Origin: Prochlorococcus marinus str. SB
Lineage (GTDB): Bacteria; Cyanobacteriota; Cyanobacteriia; PCC-6307; Cyanobiaceae
DNA: 64,000 nucleotides
Direction: 5' to 3'
Assembly (NCBI RefSeq): GCF_000760115.1
Contig: NZ_JNAS01000001.1
Coordinates: 124,001 to 188,000 of the forward strand
Positions 24,193-33,055 of this stretch are shown here, in pieces (positions within the stretch are counted from its first letter, which is position 1; each line of letters starts with the position of its first letter). The position numbers and the translations under genes are program-made. The notes beneath the pieces were generated by a model. The model was given only the letters and a program-made list of their open reading frames with translations. It ran no database searches and had not been told where the DNA came from.

Positions 24193-24921
24193 TTAAATGT
24201 TATTCTTTATAGGATTGTTATCAGATCTCAATACACACTTGTCAACTTCCCAATTAAAGTTTTCCCATATATGGTCTTCTAATTTATAGTTGCTTCCAGT
24301 AAAAACTCCTAACTTGACTTTTGTAGGTGAAGCGGAACAATACTGCCTGCTTCCTGCTGATGCAAGATATTGTTGATGGTATTGTTCCGCAAAAAAATAT
24401 GAATCAATCATTTTTATTTCCGTTTCAATTAAACCAAGATTTTTTTTGCTAAGTTCCGTTTGATATTGTTCCTTACTGGCTAATATGGTTTTAATATTAT
24501 TTTCATTTTTGTAGTATATCGCTGATCTATATTGGGTCCCCATGTCATTACCTTGTCTGTTTTTTTGAGTAGGGTCGTGACATTCCCAAAACATTTTTAA
24601 TAAATCACTTACATCAATTTCCCTTTTATCCCAGATAACTCTTACAACTTCTGAATGACCACTTAAGCCAGAACATACTTCATAATAAGTGGGGTTAATT
24701 TTTTCACCTCCAGCATAACCTACAGAAGTGGTTATAACTCCAGGAAGTTTCCAAAAACATTTTTCAGATCCCCAGAAACAACCACATCCAAAAAAAATTT
24801 CATCTTCATATACATCAGTATCTTTTTGGATATCTGTTTTTAATATTCTATGTAATGAATAAGCATCATTATTTAAATTTACCTCATTATTATTCATGAT
24901 GTTTTTCAAAAATTTAAACAT
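24193..24921 (-). CDS. msrA: Peptide methionine-S-sulfoxide reductase MsrA
   Basis: Repairs oxidised methionine (S-form) in proteins. FFGCGCFWGSE near residue 44 holds the catalytic cysteine in GCFWG, followed by GVITTSVGYAGG near 57 and GHSEVVRV near 80; HQQYLASAGSRQYC near 180 supplies the family end with a possible recycling cysteine. At 242 residues it is longer than the minimal MsrA because of about 40 N-terminal residues; an internal ATG at residue 9 is an alternative start. It lies downstream of the ABC exporter gene on the same strand with a 37-base gap. Confidence 0.93.
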   Translation of the reverse strand: MFKFLKNIMNNNEVNLNNDAYSLHRILKTDIQKDTDVYEDEIFFGCGCFWGSEKCFWKLPGVITTSVGYAGGEKINPTYYEVCSGLSGHSEVVRVIWDKREIDVSDLLKMFWECHDPTQKNRQGNDMGTQYRSAIYYKNENNIKTILASKEQYQTELSKKNLGLIETEIKMIDSYFFAEQYHQQYLASAGSRQYCSASPTKVKLGVFTGSNYKLEDHIWENFNWEVDKCVLRSDNNPIKNNI

Positions 24922-24958
24922 AATTTAAATCTATTTATTATAAGAAAAAAAATTATTT

Positions 24959-26704
24959 TTAGCTCTTAACAATTCTGGTAGCTAGTTCTCTCTCCCAAAG
25001 TTGTTTATATATCCCGTTCACTTTTACTAAATCTTTATGAGTCCCTTCTTGTACTATTTCTCCTTTATCCATTACTAAAACCCTATCGCAGGTAGCTGCA
25101 ACAGAAAGTTGGTGACTGATCATTATAATTGTTTTATTACTTCTATCACTCATTTCATCTATTATTCTTGCTGCTGTTTTATTGTCTACGCTTGCTAAAG
25201 CATCATCAATAACAACAATAGGAGAATTGACAAGAAGTGCTCTACCTAATGCAGTTCTTTGCCTTTGTCCACCACTTAATGTAATACCTCTTTCACCAAC
25301 AATAGTTTTAAACCTTTCTGGAAAACTATTGATATCATCAATTAATCCAGCTTTTGTAGCGCTTTCTTTAACTACATATTTAGAAGCTTTGGGTTCTCCA
25401 AAACTTATGTTTTCAGAGATTGTAGAAGTAAATAAGAATGCTTCTTGAGGAACGATTGAAATGTTTTTTCTAAGATCACTTAATTTTAAGGATTTTATAT
25501 CATTTTCGTCTAAAAATAGTTGATTATCTGGAATTTCAATAGTCCGTCCTAGAGACTTTGCTAATGTTGTCTTGCCACAACCTACTGGGCCAACTATTGC
25601 TATAAGTTCTCCAGGATAAATTTTAAAATTGAGACCATTTAATGAATTAAATTTTGATCCTGGATACTTAATTGTTAAATTTTTTGCTTCTATCAATCCT
25701 TTAACCTTCCTTTTTAAAAATTTAGTTTCTGCTCTATCAACAATATTCGGATTGTTCTGAAAGATTTCTTCAACACGATCTAAACTTACTTGACCAAGCT
25801 GAAAAGTATTTATGGTAAAACCTAATAGAGCTGTTGGGAAGACAAGTCTTTCTACGTAAAGAATTAAAGCTACTAAACCACCTATCGAAATAAATCCACT
25901 CTCTAATTGAAAAGTACCTAGTGATAATAATATCAATAACGAAATTGAGGAAATCCCTTGTAACAAAGGGAATAGAGTGCTCGCTGTTCTTGCAAGTTTT
26001 ATCGCTGAATTTCGATAGTCATTATTGTATATATTAAATTCATTTTTCTCAGCATTCTCTTGTGCATAAATTTTAATGGCGCTTATACCAGATAAATCTT
26101 CTTGTATTAGATCACTAAGTTTTGATAATGATTCTTGTTGAGCTTTCCTTTGTTTAACCATTCTGCCACCAAATAGACTTACAATTCCAAGGATTAATGG
26201 AAATATCATTAAAGCTGATACTGTTAATGTCTTATTAATCGAAAACATTGAAGGAATAGTGAATGAATAAGCTAAGACAATGTTGCACAAGCTTAAAACT
26301 GTAAAACCTAAAAGTCTTCGTATGTTTTCAACATCACTTGTGGCTCTACTAATAATGTCTCCACTTCCTTTTTTTTTGATCCATTCTGGATCTTGTATAA
26401 GTAAATGGTCAAAAAGTTTTTGACGAAGATTTACTTCTACTTTTCTACCTATACCGAAGACTATCTGTCTTGAAAATAATCTTATTAAACCCATACAAGT
26501 TGCTAAAAATATTAACCATAAAGATTTAGAAATAACAAAATCGGAAGAAAATCCCTTTTGTAATTGGTCAATTATATTTTTTACTTCTAAGGGTATTACA
26601 ACACTCAGTATATTTACCATCAAGAGAGCTAAAGCTCCATATAAGAATTCTCTTTTGTAGGGTCTTAGGTATTTAGATATAACTTTTATCTTTAAATTTT
26701 TCAT
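24959..26704 (-). CDS. ABC exporter, fused permease-ATPase (MsbA/multidrug type)
   Basis: A 581-residue half-transporter. Residues 1-310 form a six-helix ABC exporter membrane domain (DPEWIKKKGSGDIISRATSDVENIR is the coupling region, read here in parts near residue 94-120). The ATPase follows: Walker A GPVGCGKTTL near 378, Q-loop IVPQEAFLF near 418, signature LSGGQRQR near 478, Walker B IVVIDDALASVD near 498 and ISHQLS near 531. It probably acts as a homodimer exporting lipid or hydrophobic compounds; the substrate cannot be told. Note IDDAL instead of LDEP, with D replacing the usual catalytic E, suggesting a weakly hydrolysing site or an asymmetric dimer. Confidence 0.9.
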   Translation of the reverse strand: MKNLKIKVISKYLRPYKREFLYGALALLMVNILSVVIPLEVKNIIDQLQKGFSSDFVISKSLWLIFLATCMGLIRLFSRQIVFGIGRKVEVNLRQKLFDHLLIQDPEWIKKKGSGDIISRATSDVENIRRLLGFTVLSLCNIVLAYSFTIPSMFSINKTLTVSALMIFPLILGIVSLFGGRMVKQRKAQQESLSKLSDLIQEDLSGISAIKIYAQENAEKNEFNIYNNDYRNSAIKLARTASTLFPLLQGISSISLLILLSLGTFQLESGFISIGGLVALILYVERLVFPTALLGFTINTFQLGQVSLDRVEEIFQNNPNIVDRAETKFLKRKVKGLIEAKNLTIKYPGSKFNSLNGLNFKIYPGELIAIVGPVGCGKTTLAKSLGRTIEIPDNQLFLDENDIKSLKLSDLRKNISIVPQEAFLFTSTISENISFGEPKASKYVVKESATKAGLIDDINSFPERFKTIVGERGITLSGGQRQRTALGRALLVNSPIVVIDDALASVDNKTAARIIDEMSDRSNKTIIMISHQLSVAATCDRVLVMDKGEIVQEGTHKDLVKVNGIYKQLWERELATRIVKS

Positions 26705-26784
26705 TTGATTTTGCCGATATGATTAAGATAATGTTTCATTTTTGAATATGTGAGCTAATTTTATAAATGATTCAGTATTTATTT

Positions 26785-27081
26785 ATGGGTAACGAGCAAA
26801 CTCATCCATTACATGAAACAGACAAAATCATTATAGATTCACTTATCATTAAAAAAACACCAGAAGATCTTGACTATATAAATTTAGCTAGGTTAATAAA
26901 TCGTTATACCAATTTCCCAGGCGAAATTGAAATTAAAAACGATATTGAAAAAATTTTAAATTTTTGGAAGATCACTAAAAATGAACTTTTTTCGAAAACA
27001 AAAAATATTTGGTCAAAAAGCTTCAGGCCTTCTAATACAAATAAAGGTTTAGTTGGCTCAGGTTTTGATACCTCAAATTGA
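26785..27081 (+). CDS. DUF3288-family protein
   Basis: A small cyanobacterial protein whose start MGNEQTHPLHETDKIIIDSL matches my memory of DUF3288 (EQxHPL at the N-terminus). ATG 26785 is preferred over ATG 26767 because homologues begin at this motif. About 98 residues, soluble, helical, with a lysine/serine-rich tail. It is divergent from the ABC exporter and precedes trpD by 33 bases, so it may share trpD's transcript. Function unknown. Confidence 0.72.
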   Translation: MGNEQTHPLHETDKIIIDSLIIKKTPEDLDYINLARLINRYTNFPGEIEIKNDIEKILNFWKITKNELFSKTKNIWSKSFRPSNTNKGLVGSGFDTSN

Positions 27082-27114
27082 ATTTTATCTGCATAATTTT
27101 TCTTCAATAAATAA

Positions 27115-28149
27115 ATGTCTTCTAATCTATCAAACGCTGAAATACTAAATAATTTGTTGGAGGGAAGGGACCTTGATGAATTAACTTCTAAATCTTTAAT
27201 GAAAAGATGGCTTAATGATGAAATTTCAGATGTTGAAACAGGAGCTTTTTTGAGTGCTTTGAGAGCTAAGAGTTCTACAGGTGTCGAACTAAGTTCTATG
27301 GCTGAGGAACTCTTAAATGTTTGCGAATTGCCAGCACCAAGACCAAACTTGTATTTAGTAGATACTTGTGGAACGGGGGGTGATGGAGCTAATACATTCA
27401 ATATTTCAACTGCAGTAGCATTTGTAGCTGCATCTTGTGGGGTAAAAATTGCAAAACATGGAAATAAAAGTGCTAGTGGGAAAGTTGGCTCTGCTGATGT
27501 TTTGTTGAATCTTGGCTTAGATTTAAATTGTTCATTAGAAAAAGTAATCACAGCTGTAAGTGAAATTGGAATAACTTTTTTGTTCGCACCTGTTTGGCAT
27601 AAATCTCTAATAAAACTAGCGCCATTAAGAAAGACCCTTGGAATAAGGACAGTATTTAATCAACTTGGACCATTAGTAAATCCTTTAAGACCCAATGCGC
27701 AAGTTTTGGGGGTTGCTTCTGAGGATCTTTTGAAACCTATGGGTAGTGCGCTTTTAAAAATGGGTATGAACAGAGCAATAGTTGTTTATGGTTCTGGCGG
27801 TCTTGATGAAGCTTCGCTTCAAGGAGAAAATAAATTAATATTTGTTGAAAATGGTGAATTGCGGTTTTCAGAAATAAATATAACAGACTTTAACCATGAA
27901 AATATTACTAACGAAAAACTTGTGGTTTCTGATATTGATTCTAACGAGGAAATATTAAAGTCTGTTTTAAATGGTTCCGGACAAAAATCTCATATTGATG
28001 TAGTTGCCTTGAACTCTGCTTTAGTGCTTTGGGCAGCAGGAATTGAGGATGATTTAAAAGAAGGATTTAAAAAGGCTTTATTTTCTATAAAACAAGGAGA
28101 TCCTTGGAATAAGTTTTTACTTTTAAAAAATTATTTATCTGCAAATTAG
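27115..28149 (+). CDS. trpD: Anthranilate phosphoribosyltransferase TrpD
   Basis: Second step of tryptophan synthesis, joining anthranilate to [22 protein letters not shown] near residue 82 is the PRPP-binding GTGGD loop, and [18 protein letters not shown] near 112 is the KHGN..S..GSAD motif. [19 protein letters not shown] near 170 matches the anthranilate pocket. At 344 residues it is typical. No other trp genes adjoin it, so tryptophan genes are scattered. The large minus-strand ORF over 26904-27551 is a shadow. Confidence 0.96.
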   Translation: MSSNLSNAEILNNLLEGRDLDELTSKSLMKRWLNDEISDVETGAFLSALRAKSSTGVELSSMAEELLNVCELPAPRPNLYLVDTCGTGGDGANTFNISTAVAFVAASCGVKIAKHGNKSASGKVGSADVLLNLGLDLNCSLEKVITAVSEIGITFLFAPVWHKSLIKLAPLRKTLGIRTVFNQLGPLVNPLRPNAQVLGVASEDLLKPMGSALLKMGMNRAIVVYGSGGLDEASLQGENKLIFVENGELRFSEINITDFNHENITNEKLVVSDIDSNEEILKSVLNGSGQKSHIDVVALNSALVLWAAGIEDDLKEGFKKALFSIKQGDPWNKFLLLKNYLSAN

Positions 28150-28163
28150 TTAATTTCAAATTG

Positions 28164-29303
28164 ATGATTAATCCATATAAGAAAAACGCGAAATTAGTTT
28201 TAAGTAATGGAATTGTTTTCCCAGGATTCTCTTTTGGTGCTTCTGGTACAGCCATTGGTGAAATAGTTTTTAATACGGGAATGACTGGATATCAAGAAGT
28301 TATTACTGATCCAAGTTATTATGGACAGTTATTAACATTTACCTATCCAGAGATTGGAAATACTGGTATTAATTTTGAAGATTCAGAATCTAATATTAAT
28401 GTTAAAGGTATAATTGTTAGAAATTTTTCATCGAATAGCAGTAATTGGAGATCACAAAAGAATTTTAATCAATGGTTAGTTGAAAAAAATATTATAGGTC
28501 TACATGGAATTGATACAAGAGCTCTTGTTAAAATTTTAAGGTCTAGTGGCGCGATGAATGGAGTTATTACTTCTCTAGATAAAACTGATGAAAGTTGTTT
28601 AAAGATAATTTCTGACACTCCAAAGATGGAGGGATTAAATTTATCAAAAGTTGTTTCAACAAAGCAAAAATATATATGGAAAAGTCATACGAAAACAATT
28701 TTTGATCTAAGAAAAAGATATGACGAATCTTTTAAAAAGTTAAAAATAGTAGCAATAGATTTTGGAATTAAAAATTCAATTCTAAATAGACTTGTATCCC
28801 ATGGTTGTGAAGTTTTGGTTTTGCCTTCTCGATCTTCTCTAAATGATGTTCTTTCTAACAAGCCTGATGGTGTGTTTTTTTCAAATGGTCCCGGCGATCC
28901 TTCATCTGTTTCTGAAGGTATAGACTTAGCAAAATCTCTCATTGAATATGGTCAGATACCTATGTTTGGTATTTGCCTTGGCCATCAAATATTTGGATTA
29001 GCATTAGGAGGTTCAACTTATAAATTACCCTTTGGACATCGTGGTTTAAATCATCCTTGTGGTGAAAATAATAAAATTGAGATAACTAGTCAGAATCATG
29101 GTTTTGCTATTGATCCCCATACTCTCTCAAAGGACATAGTTAGAATTACCCACTATAACCTTAATGATAATACTGTGGCTGGCCTAGAGGTTTACAATAA
29201 GCCTATATTTAGTGTGCAATATCATCCAGAAGCTGGACCTGGCCCACATGATTCAGATTATTTATTTAAAAAATTTGTTTCTCTAATGTTAGAAAGATGT
29301 TGA
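28164..29303 (+). CDS. carA: Carbamoyl-phosphate synthase small subunit CarA
   Basis: The glutaminase subunit that feeds ammonia to CarB for arginine and pyrimidine synthesis. The N-terminal domain has NTGMTGYQEVITDPSYYGQ near residue 37, and the amidotransferase domain has FSNGPGDPSS near 238, the nucleophile cysteine in FGICLGHQIFGLA near 268 and the catalytic His-Glu in QYHPEAGPGP near 352. ATG 28164 is preferred over TTG 28161. It follows trpD by 14 bases, so the two are probably one transcript. The carB gene is not in the window. Confidence 0.96.
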   Translation: MINPYKKNAKLVLSNGIVFPGFSFGASGTAIGEIVFNTGMTGYQEVITDPSYYGQLLTFTYPEIGNTGINFEDSESNINVKGIIVRNFSSNSSNWRSQKNFNQWLVEKNIIGLHGIDTRALVKILRSSGAMNGVITSLDKTDESCLKIISDTPKMEGLNLSKVVSTKQKYIWKSHTKTIFDLRKRYDESFKKLKIVAIDFGIKNSILNRLVSHGCEVLVLPSRSSLNDVLSNKPDGVFFSNGPGDPSSVSEGIDLAKSLIEYGQIPMFGICLGHQIFGLALGGSTYKLPFGHRGLNHPCGENNKIEITSQNHGFAIDPHTLSKDIVRITHYNLNDNTVAGLEVYNKPIFSVQYHPEAGPGPHDSDYLFKKFVSLMLERC

Positions 29304-29353
29304 CATATTGTTTTCATTTGATTTGATAATTACATTTGATAAATTAATTTTTT

Positions 29354-29369
29354 GGAGGTATAAATCATA
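29354..29369 (+). promoter_or_regulatory. Strong Shine-Dalgarno before a rare ATA/ATC start (STAS gene)
   Basis: TTGGAGGT is among the strongest ribosome-binding sites seen in this AT-rich window. It is followed by TATAAATC and then ATA in frame with the STAS domain. Its spacing suits ATA 29367 best. No ATG or GTG lies at the right distance. Confidence 0.6.
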
Positions 29370-29729
29370 GAAGATTTCCAGAAGTTAACCGTTTCTTTAA
29401 GAGGAAACCTTGAGGTTAAAAGAAACATAATGGTTTTTACTTTTAAAGGCCAACTAGATGCTTTCTCAGAAAAACAATTTAAGACTTTTGTTACTAATAA
29501 TTTAAAAAATGACCTTCCATTCGTTATAGATCTTACAAAAATAGATTTTTTAGATTCATCGGGGCTGGGAGCACTTGTTCAAACTTCAAAAGAATGCAAA
29601 AAGTCAAAACTTGGTTTTTCTGTCGTTGGCAATTCGAGAGTTGCCCAAACAATTAAACTTGTTCGTTTAGGGGATTTTCTTAACTTGAAGTCAAGCCTTG
29701 AAGATGCATTAAATTATTTAAAGAATTGA
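29364..29729 (+). CDS. STAS-domain anti-sigma-factor antagonist, likely non-ATG start
   Basis: A SpoIIAA/RsbV-type STAS protein. VIDLTKIDFLDSSGLGALVQ contains DSSGLG, the loop with the serine phosphorylated by RsbW-type kinases. Starting at the first ATG (29430) would remove the first beta strand: the in-frame upstream residues EDFQKLTVSLRGNLEVKRN fit it well. An in-frame stop at 29361-29363 limits the start to 29364 or later, and a perfect GGAGG at 29354-29358 sits 8 bases before ATA 29367 (5 before ATC 29364). So translation probably begins at a rare ATA or ATC codon, giving about 120 residues, the normal STAS size. The start is inferred, not proven. Confidence 0.8.
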   Translation: MIEDFQKLTVSLRGNLEVKRNIMVFTFKGQLDAFSEKQFKTFVTNNLKNDLPFVIDLTKIDFLDSSGLGALVQTSKECKKSKLGFSVVGNSRVAQTIKLVRLGDFLNLKSSLEDALNYLKN

Positions 29730-30124
29730 ATTATTGGATTCAAAACTTGGTTCCATATGGATCTCCCGAGGATATAGGTGTTATTCAACTTGCTTGGCTT
29801 GGAGATTCGGTATGGGAGCTCCATCAAAGACTAAGGCATGTTCATTACCCTCTAAAATCTAAAGACCTCCATTTATCTGTAGTAAATGAAGTAAAAGCAA
29901 AATCTCAGTCAAAATCTTTAAGTCAAATCGAACATTTGTTAAATTCAAATGAAATGGATTTAATTAGGCGTGCTAGAAATAAAACAAAGAGATATCCAAA
30001 ATCTTCAAACCCCACCATATATTCTAGAGCAACAGGTTTTGAAACTCTTATTGGCTGGCTATTTTTAAAAGATCCTCAAAGATTATCAACCCTTTTTGAA
30101 TATTTAGAATTAAAAATGAATTGA
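29726..30124 (+). CDS. mrnC: Mini-ribonuclease III (MrnC)
   Basis: A 132-residue RNase III catalytic domain without the double-stranded-RNA-binding domain, which matures 23S rRNA. IQLAWLGDSVWELHQRLR near residue 20 carries the aspartate and glutamate of the RNase III signature, and RARNKTKRYPKSSNPTIYSRATGFETLIGWL near 80-112 (read in parts) has the second acidic site E. The start is TTG 29726, overlapping the stop of the STAS gene in TTGA. It precedes the rRNA methyltransferase rlmB, so the pair belongs to ribosome maturation. Confidence 0.92.
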   Translation: MNYWIQNLVPYGSPEDIGVIQLAWLGDSVWELHQRLRHVHYPLKSKDLHLSVVNEVKAKSQSKSLSQIEHLLNSNEMDLIRRARNKTKRYPKSSNPTIYSRATGFETLIGWLFLKDPQRLSTLFEYLELKMN

Positions 30125-30128
30125 ATCT

Positions 30129-31133
30129 ATGAAAAACTCGTCAAATAAATTTCGCGGAAAAAATAATAAAGAACGCAAAAAAAATTCAGATTTTGGTTAT
30201 TACCCAAAAAATACAAATAGTTCTGAAAAAAATGATAGATTTTTCAACAATTCCGCTAAAAATAAGAAAGTTGAAAATTTAAAAAAAAATGATAAAAATA
30301 ATACTTTTTCTTATTTAAAAAGAAGAAATCCAAGTTTTAAATCACAAACAGAGTTTCCTAATAAAAATTCTGATATGCATCAAGAGTTTATTAATAAGAG
30401 AAATTTTGATGATTGGATATGGGGTAAACATTCGGTTTATGAAGCTCTTAGTAGTGATAGAGCGATTAATAGAATTTGGTGCACTTCGGAAATTTTTTCT
30501 TCAGACAAATTCTATATTTTGCTTAAGGATCTTAAATCAAAAGGAGTTCTTATTGAAGAAGTTTCTTGGAACAGACTTTCGCAATTGACATATGGAGCCT
30601 CACATCAAGGTATTGCATTGCAGTTAGCGTGCTCTAAAACAATATCCATAGAGCAATTAATAGATTTTTCTAAACAAAATTGTCCAAATCCTATATTAGT
30701 CGCTTTAGACGGTATAACTGATCCTCATAATGTTGGTGCGATTATTAGATCAGCAGAAGCATTTGATTGTAAGGGTGTAATTATTCCTCAGAGAAGGTCT
30801 GCAGGATTGACTGGAACTGTCGCCAAGGTAGCTGCAGGAGCCTTAGAACACCTTCACGTTAGTAGAGTTGTTAACTTAAATAGAGCTCTTGATGAACTTA
30901 AGAAAAATGGTTTTATTGTTGTTGGCTTATCTGGAGATGGTCAATTATCCATGTCAAATTTTAAAGAAAAAGGACCTTTGGTAGTTGTAGTTGGCTCTGA
31001 AGATAAAGGTATTTCTTTGCTTACTCAGAAAAAATGCGATTTTATATTAAGTATTTCTCTTAAAGGTAAGACTACAAGTTTAAATGCCTCTGTGGCGGCT
31101 GCAATATCATTATTTTACTTGACAGATAAATAA
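30129..31133 (+). CDS. rlmB: 23S rRNA (guanosine-2'-O)-methyltransferase RlmB/TrmH family
   Basis: A SpoU-type methyltransferase. The first 90 or so residues are a lysine/asparagine/serine-rich, probably disordered, RNA-interacting extension. The substrate-binding domain begins at DDWIWGKHSVYEAL. The catalytic domain has LDGITDPHNVGAIIRSAEAF near 196 (motif 1), VVVVGSEDKGIS near 285 (motif 2) and SLNASVAAAISLFYL near 318 (motif 3), which together form the trefoil knot. It methylates the 2'-O of a 23S rRNA guanosine. It lies 4 bases after mrnC. The long low-complexity N-terminus is unusual compared with E. coli RlmB. Confidence 0.92.
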   Translation: MKNSSNKFRGKNNKERKKNSDFGYYPKNTNSSEKNDRFFNNSAKNKKVENLKKNDKNNTFSYLKRRNPSFKSQTEFPNKNSDMHQEFINKRNFDDWIWGKHSVYEALSSDRAINRIWCTSEIFSSDKFYILLKDLKSKGVLIEEVSWNRLSQLTYGASHQGIALQLACSKTISIEQLIDFSKQNCPNPILVALDGITDPHNVGAIIRSAEAFDCKGVIIPQRRSAGLTGTVAKVAAGALEHLHVSRVVNLNRALDELKKNGFIVVGLSGDGQLSMSNFKEKGPLVVVVGSEDKGISLLTQKKCDFILSISLKGKTTSLNASVAAAISLFYLTDK

Positions 31134-31276
31134 TTTTTATTAAAAATTACTTTTTTAAAGACCACTAAAATGTTGTTGTTTCAATACATTAATATGATTA
31201 ATAAAAATTTATTGAATTTTCACTACAAAATTGTATAGAATTTAACAAGAATTGATGGTCAATCAGGCCAAAAAAA

Positions 31277-31492
31277 TTGATTAGAAATTTTGGAAACAAA
31301 CTTGGTTTAGCCTGGTGGGCTAAAATTGAGACAGATGAACCTAGTAATACATACTGGTTCGGCCCATTTATTACTAAACGTAGTTTAAAAGAAAATATGT
31401 CTTCTTTTATTAAAGATCTTTCTGATGAAGGTTCCAAAAATATTAAACACACTTTAGTACGTTGCAATAAAGAAGAACCATTAACTGTTTGA
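31277..31492 (+). CDS. DUF1816-family small protein
   Basis: A 71-residue protein beginning MIRNFGNKLGLAWWAKIETDEP. WWAKIET.EP.NTYWFGPF (residues 13-30) is the DUF1816 pattern, a cyanobacterial family I associate with phycobilisome-linker-like proteins; Prochlorococcus lacks phycobilisomes, so the role here must differ. The start is TTG 31277; an in-frame stop at 31253 leaves no ATG. It is followed by gatA after 30 bases. Function unknown; the identification comes from memory of the sequence pattern. Confidence 0.7.
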   Translation: MIRNFGNKLGLAWWAKIETDEPSNTYWFGPFITKRSLKENMSSFIKDLSDEGSKNIKHTLVRCNKEEPLTV

Positions 31493-31522
31493 TAACTTTG
31501 AATTTAAGAAATAAATTAAAAA

Positions 31523-32971
31523 ATGAATTTTAATTCTTTAAGAAAAGAAATTACCAGTAATAATGTTTCTGTTAAGGAATTAGTTAATGATATCTTTGAA
31601 AAAATCGATCAAAAAGATCCTGAAATTAACTCATATATTTGTATTACAAAAGATAATGCTATTGAGCAAGCAGAGAATATTGATAAATTAATTCAAAATA
31701 AAGAAAAACTGCCTCCTCTCGCGGGGATCCCAATAGCAATAAAGGATAATATTTGTACCAAAGGAGTCACAACAACTTGTGCAAGTAAAATGCTTAAAAG
31801 CTTTGTCGCTCCTTATGAATCTACCGCTTCGAGCAAATTATGGTCTTCAGGGGGAATTTGTTTAGGAAAAACAAATTTAGATGAATTTGCAATGGGTAGT
31901 TCAACCGAAACTTCTGTATTTGGTGTTACTTCAAATCCCTGGGATATTAATAGAGTGCCAGGAGGCAGTTCAGGCGGTAGTGCTGCTTCAGTTGCCGCTG
32001 GATTTTGTGCTGCCGCTATAGGTTCTGACACAGGAGGATCAATAAGACAGCCAGCTTCATTTTGTGGCGTCGTAGGTCTTAAACCTACTTATGGCAGAGT
32101 TAGTAGATGGGGGCTTGTAGCATTTGCTAGCTCTCTTGATCAAATTGGCCCAATTACAAATACTGTCTCAGATGCTGCTGAAATTCTTTATTCAATATCT
32201 GGTAAAGACCCCTTTGACTCAACATGTCTTGACAAACCAGTACCGAATTATTTGACTGACTTAAATAAATCTATAAAGGGTTTAAAAATTGGAATCATTA
32301 AAGAATGTTTTGATCACCCAGGGCTTAATCCAGAAGTTAAGGAATCTGTTCTTTCTGGAGTTGATAGATTCCAAGCTTTAGGGGCTGAAATTATTGAAGT
32401 TGAATGTCCTAGATTTAATGATGGAATTGCGACATATTATGTAATTGCACCATCTGAAGCCTCCGCAAATTTAGCTAGATATGATGGAGTTAAATATGGC
32501 CACAGATCGAATGAAGGTACAAATCTTATAGATATGACTTCAAAAAGTAGAGCTGAGGGTTTTGGAGATGAGGTACAAAGAAGAATTTTGATAGGTACTT
32601 ATGCATTGTCAGCTGGATACAGTGATGCCTATTACAAGAAGGCACAAAAAGTTAGGACACTTATAAGAAAAGATTTTGATAATGCTTTTAAGAAAGTAGA
32701 TGTTTTATTAACTCCAACTTGCCCAACCACTGCTTTTTTAAAGGGAGATTTTGTAAATGATCCACTCTCAATGTATTTGTCTGACCTATTAACTGTTCCT
32801 GTTAATTTGGCAGGCCTCCCAGCAATTAGTATTCCTTGTGGTTTTGATACTAGAGGATTACCTATTGGAATGCAATTAATAGGCAATGTATTAGAGGAAG
32901 ATAGAATATTGAATGCCGCAAATATCTTTGAAATTGATGCTCAGGTAATTAAGAACAGACCTTTATTTTAA
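31523..32971 (+). CDS. gatA: Aspartyl/glutamyl-tRNA amidotransferase subunit A GatA
   Basis: The amidase subunit of GatCAB, which converts Glu-tRNA(Gln) to Gln-tRNA(Gln). The Ser-cisSer-Lys triad is visible: [13 protein letters not shown] near residue 72 (Lys), [15 protein letters not shown] near 147 (cis-Ser) and [16 protein letters not shown] near 169 (nucleophile Ser). [23 protein letters not shown] near 190 is the amidase signature. 482 residues, standard. The end [23 protein letters not shown] is also family-typical. Subunits B and C are elsewhere. Confidence 0.97.
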   Translation: MNFNSLRKEITSNNVSVKELVNDIFEKIDQKDPEINSYICITKDNAIEQAENIDKLIQNKEKLPPLAGIPIAIKDNICTKGVTTTCASKMLKSFVAPYESTASSKLWSSGGICLGKTNLDEFAMGSSTETSVFGVTSNPWDINRVPGGSSGGSAASVAAGFCAAAIGSDTGGSIRQPASFCGVVGLKPTYGRVSRWGLVAFASSLDQIGPITNTVSDAAEILYSISGKDPFDSTCLDKPVPNYLTDLNKSIKGLKIGIIKECFDHPGLNPEVKESVLSGVDRFQALGAEIIEVECPRFNDGIATYYVIAPSEASANLARYDGVKYGHRSNEGTNLIDMTSKSRAEGFGDEVQRRILIGTYALSAGYSDAYYKKAQKVRTLIRKDFDNAFKKVDVLLTPTCPTTAFLKGDFVNDPLSMYLSDLLTVPVNLAGLPAISIPCGFDTRGLPIGMQLIGNVLEEDRILNAANIFEIDAQVIKNRPLF

Positions 32972-33055
32972 ATTTGTATTAATAATTAATTTGTAATCAC
33001 AAAGTATAGATCTTTTAGAAATTTTCTCTATCTTATATATATAAATTATTTGAAT

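Noticed and set aside
26904..27551. Long minus-strand open frame over the DUF3288 and trpD genes
   Set aside because: Both plus-strand genes have strong family signatures; this frame is a shadow of them.
31134..31170. AT-only hairpin (TAATTTTT/AAAAATTA) after rlmB as a terminator
   Set aside because: It has no G-C pairs, and such stems are common by chance in DNA of this composition.
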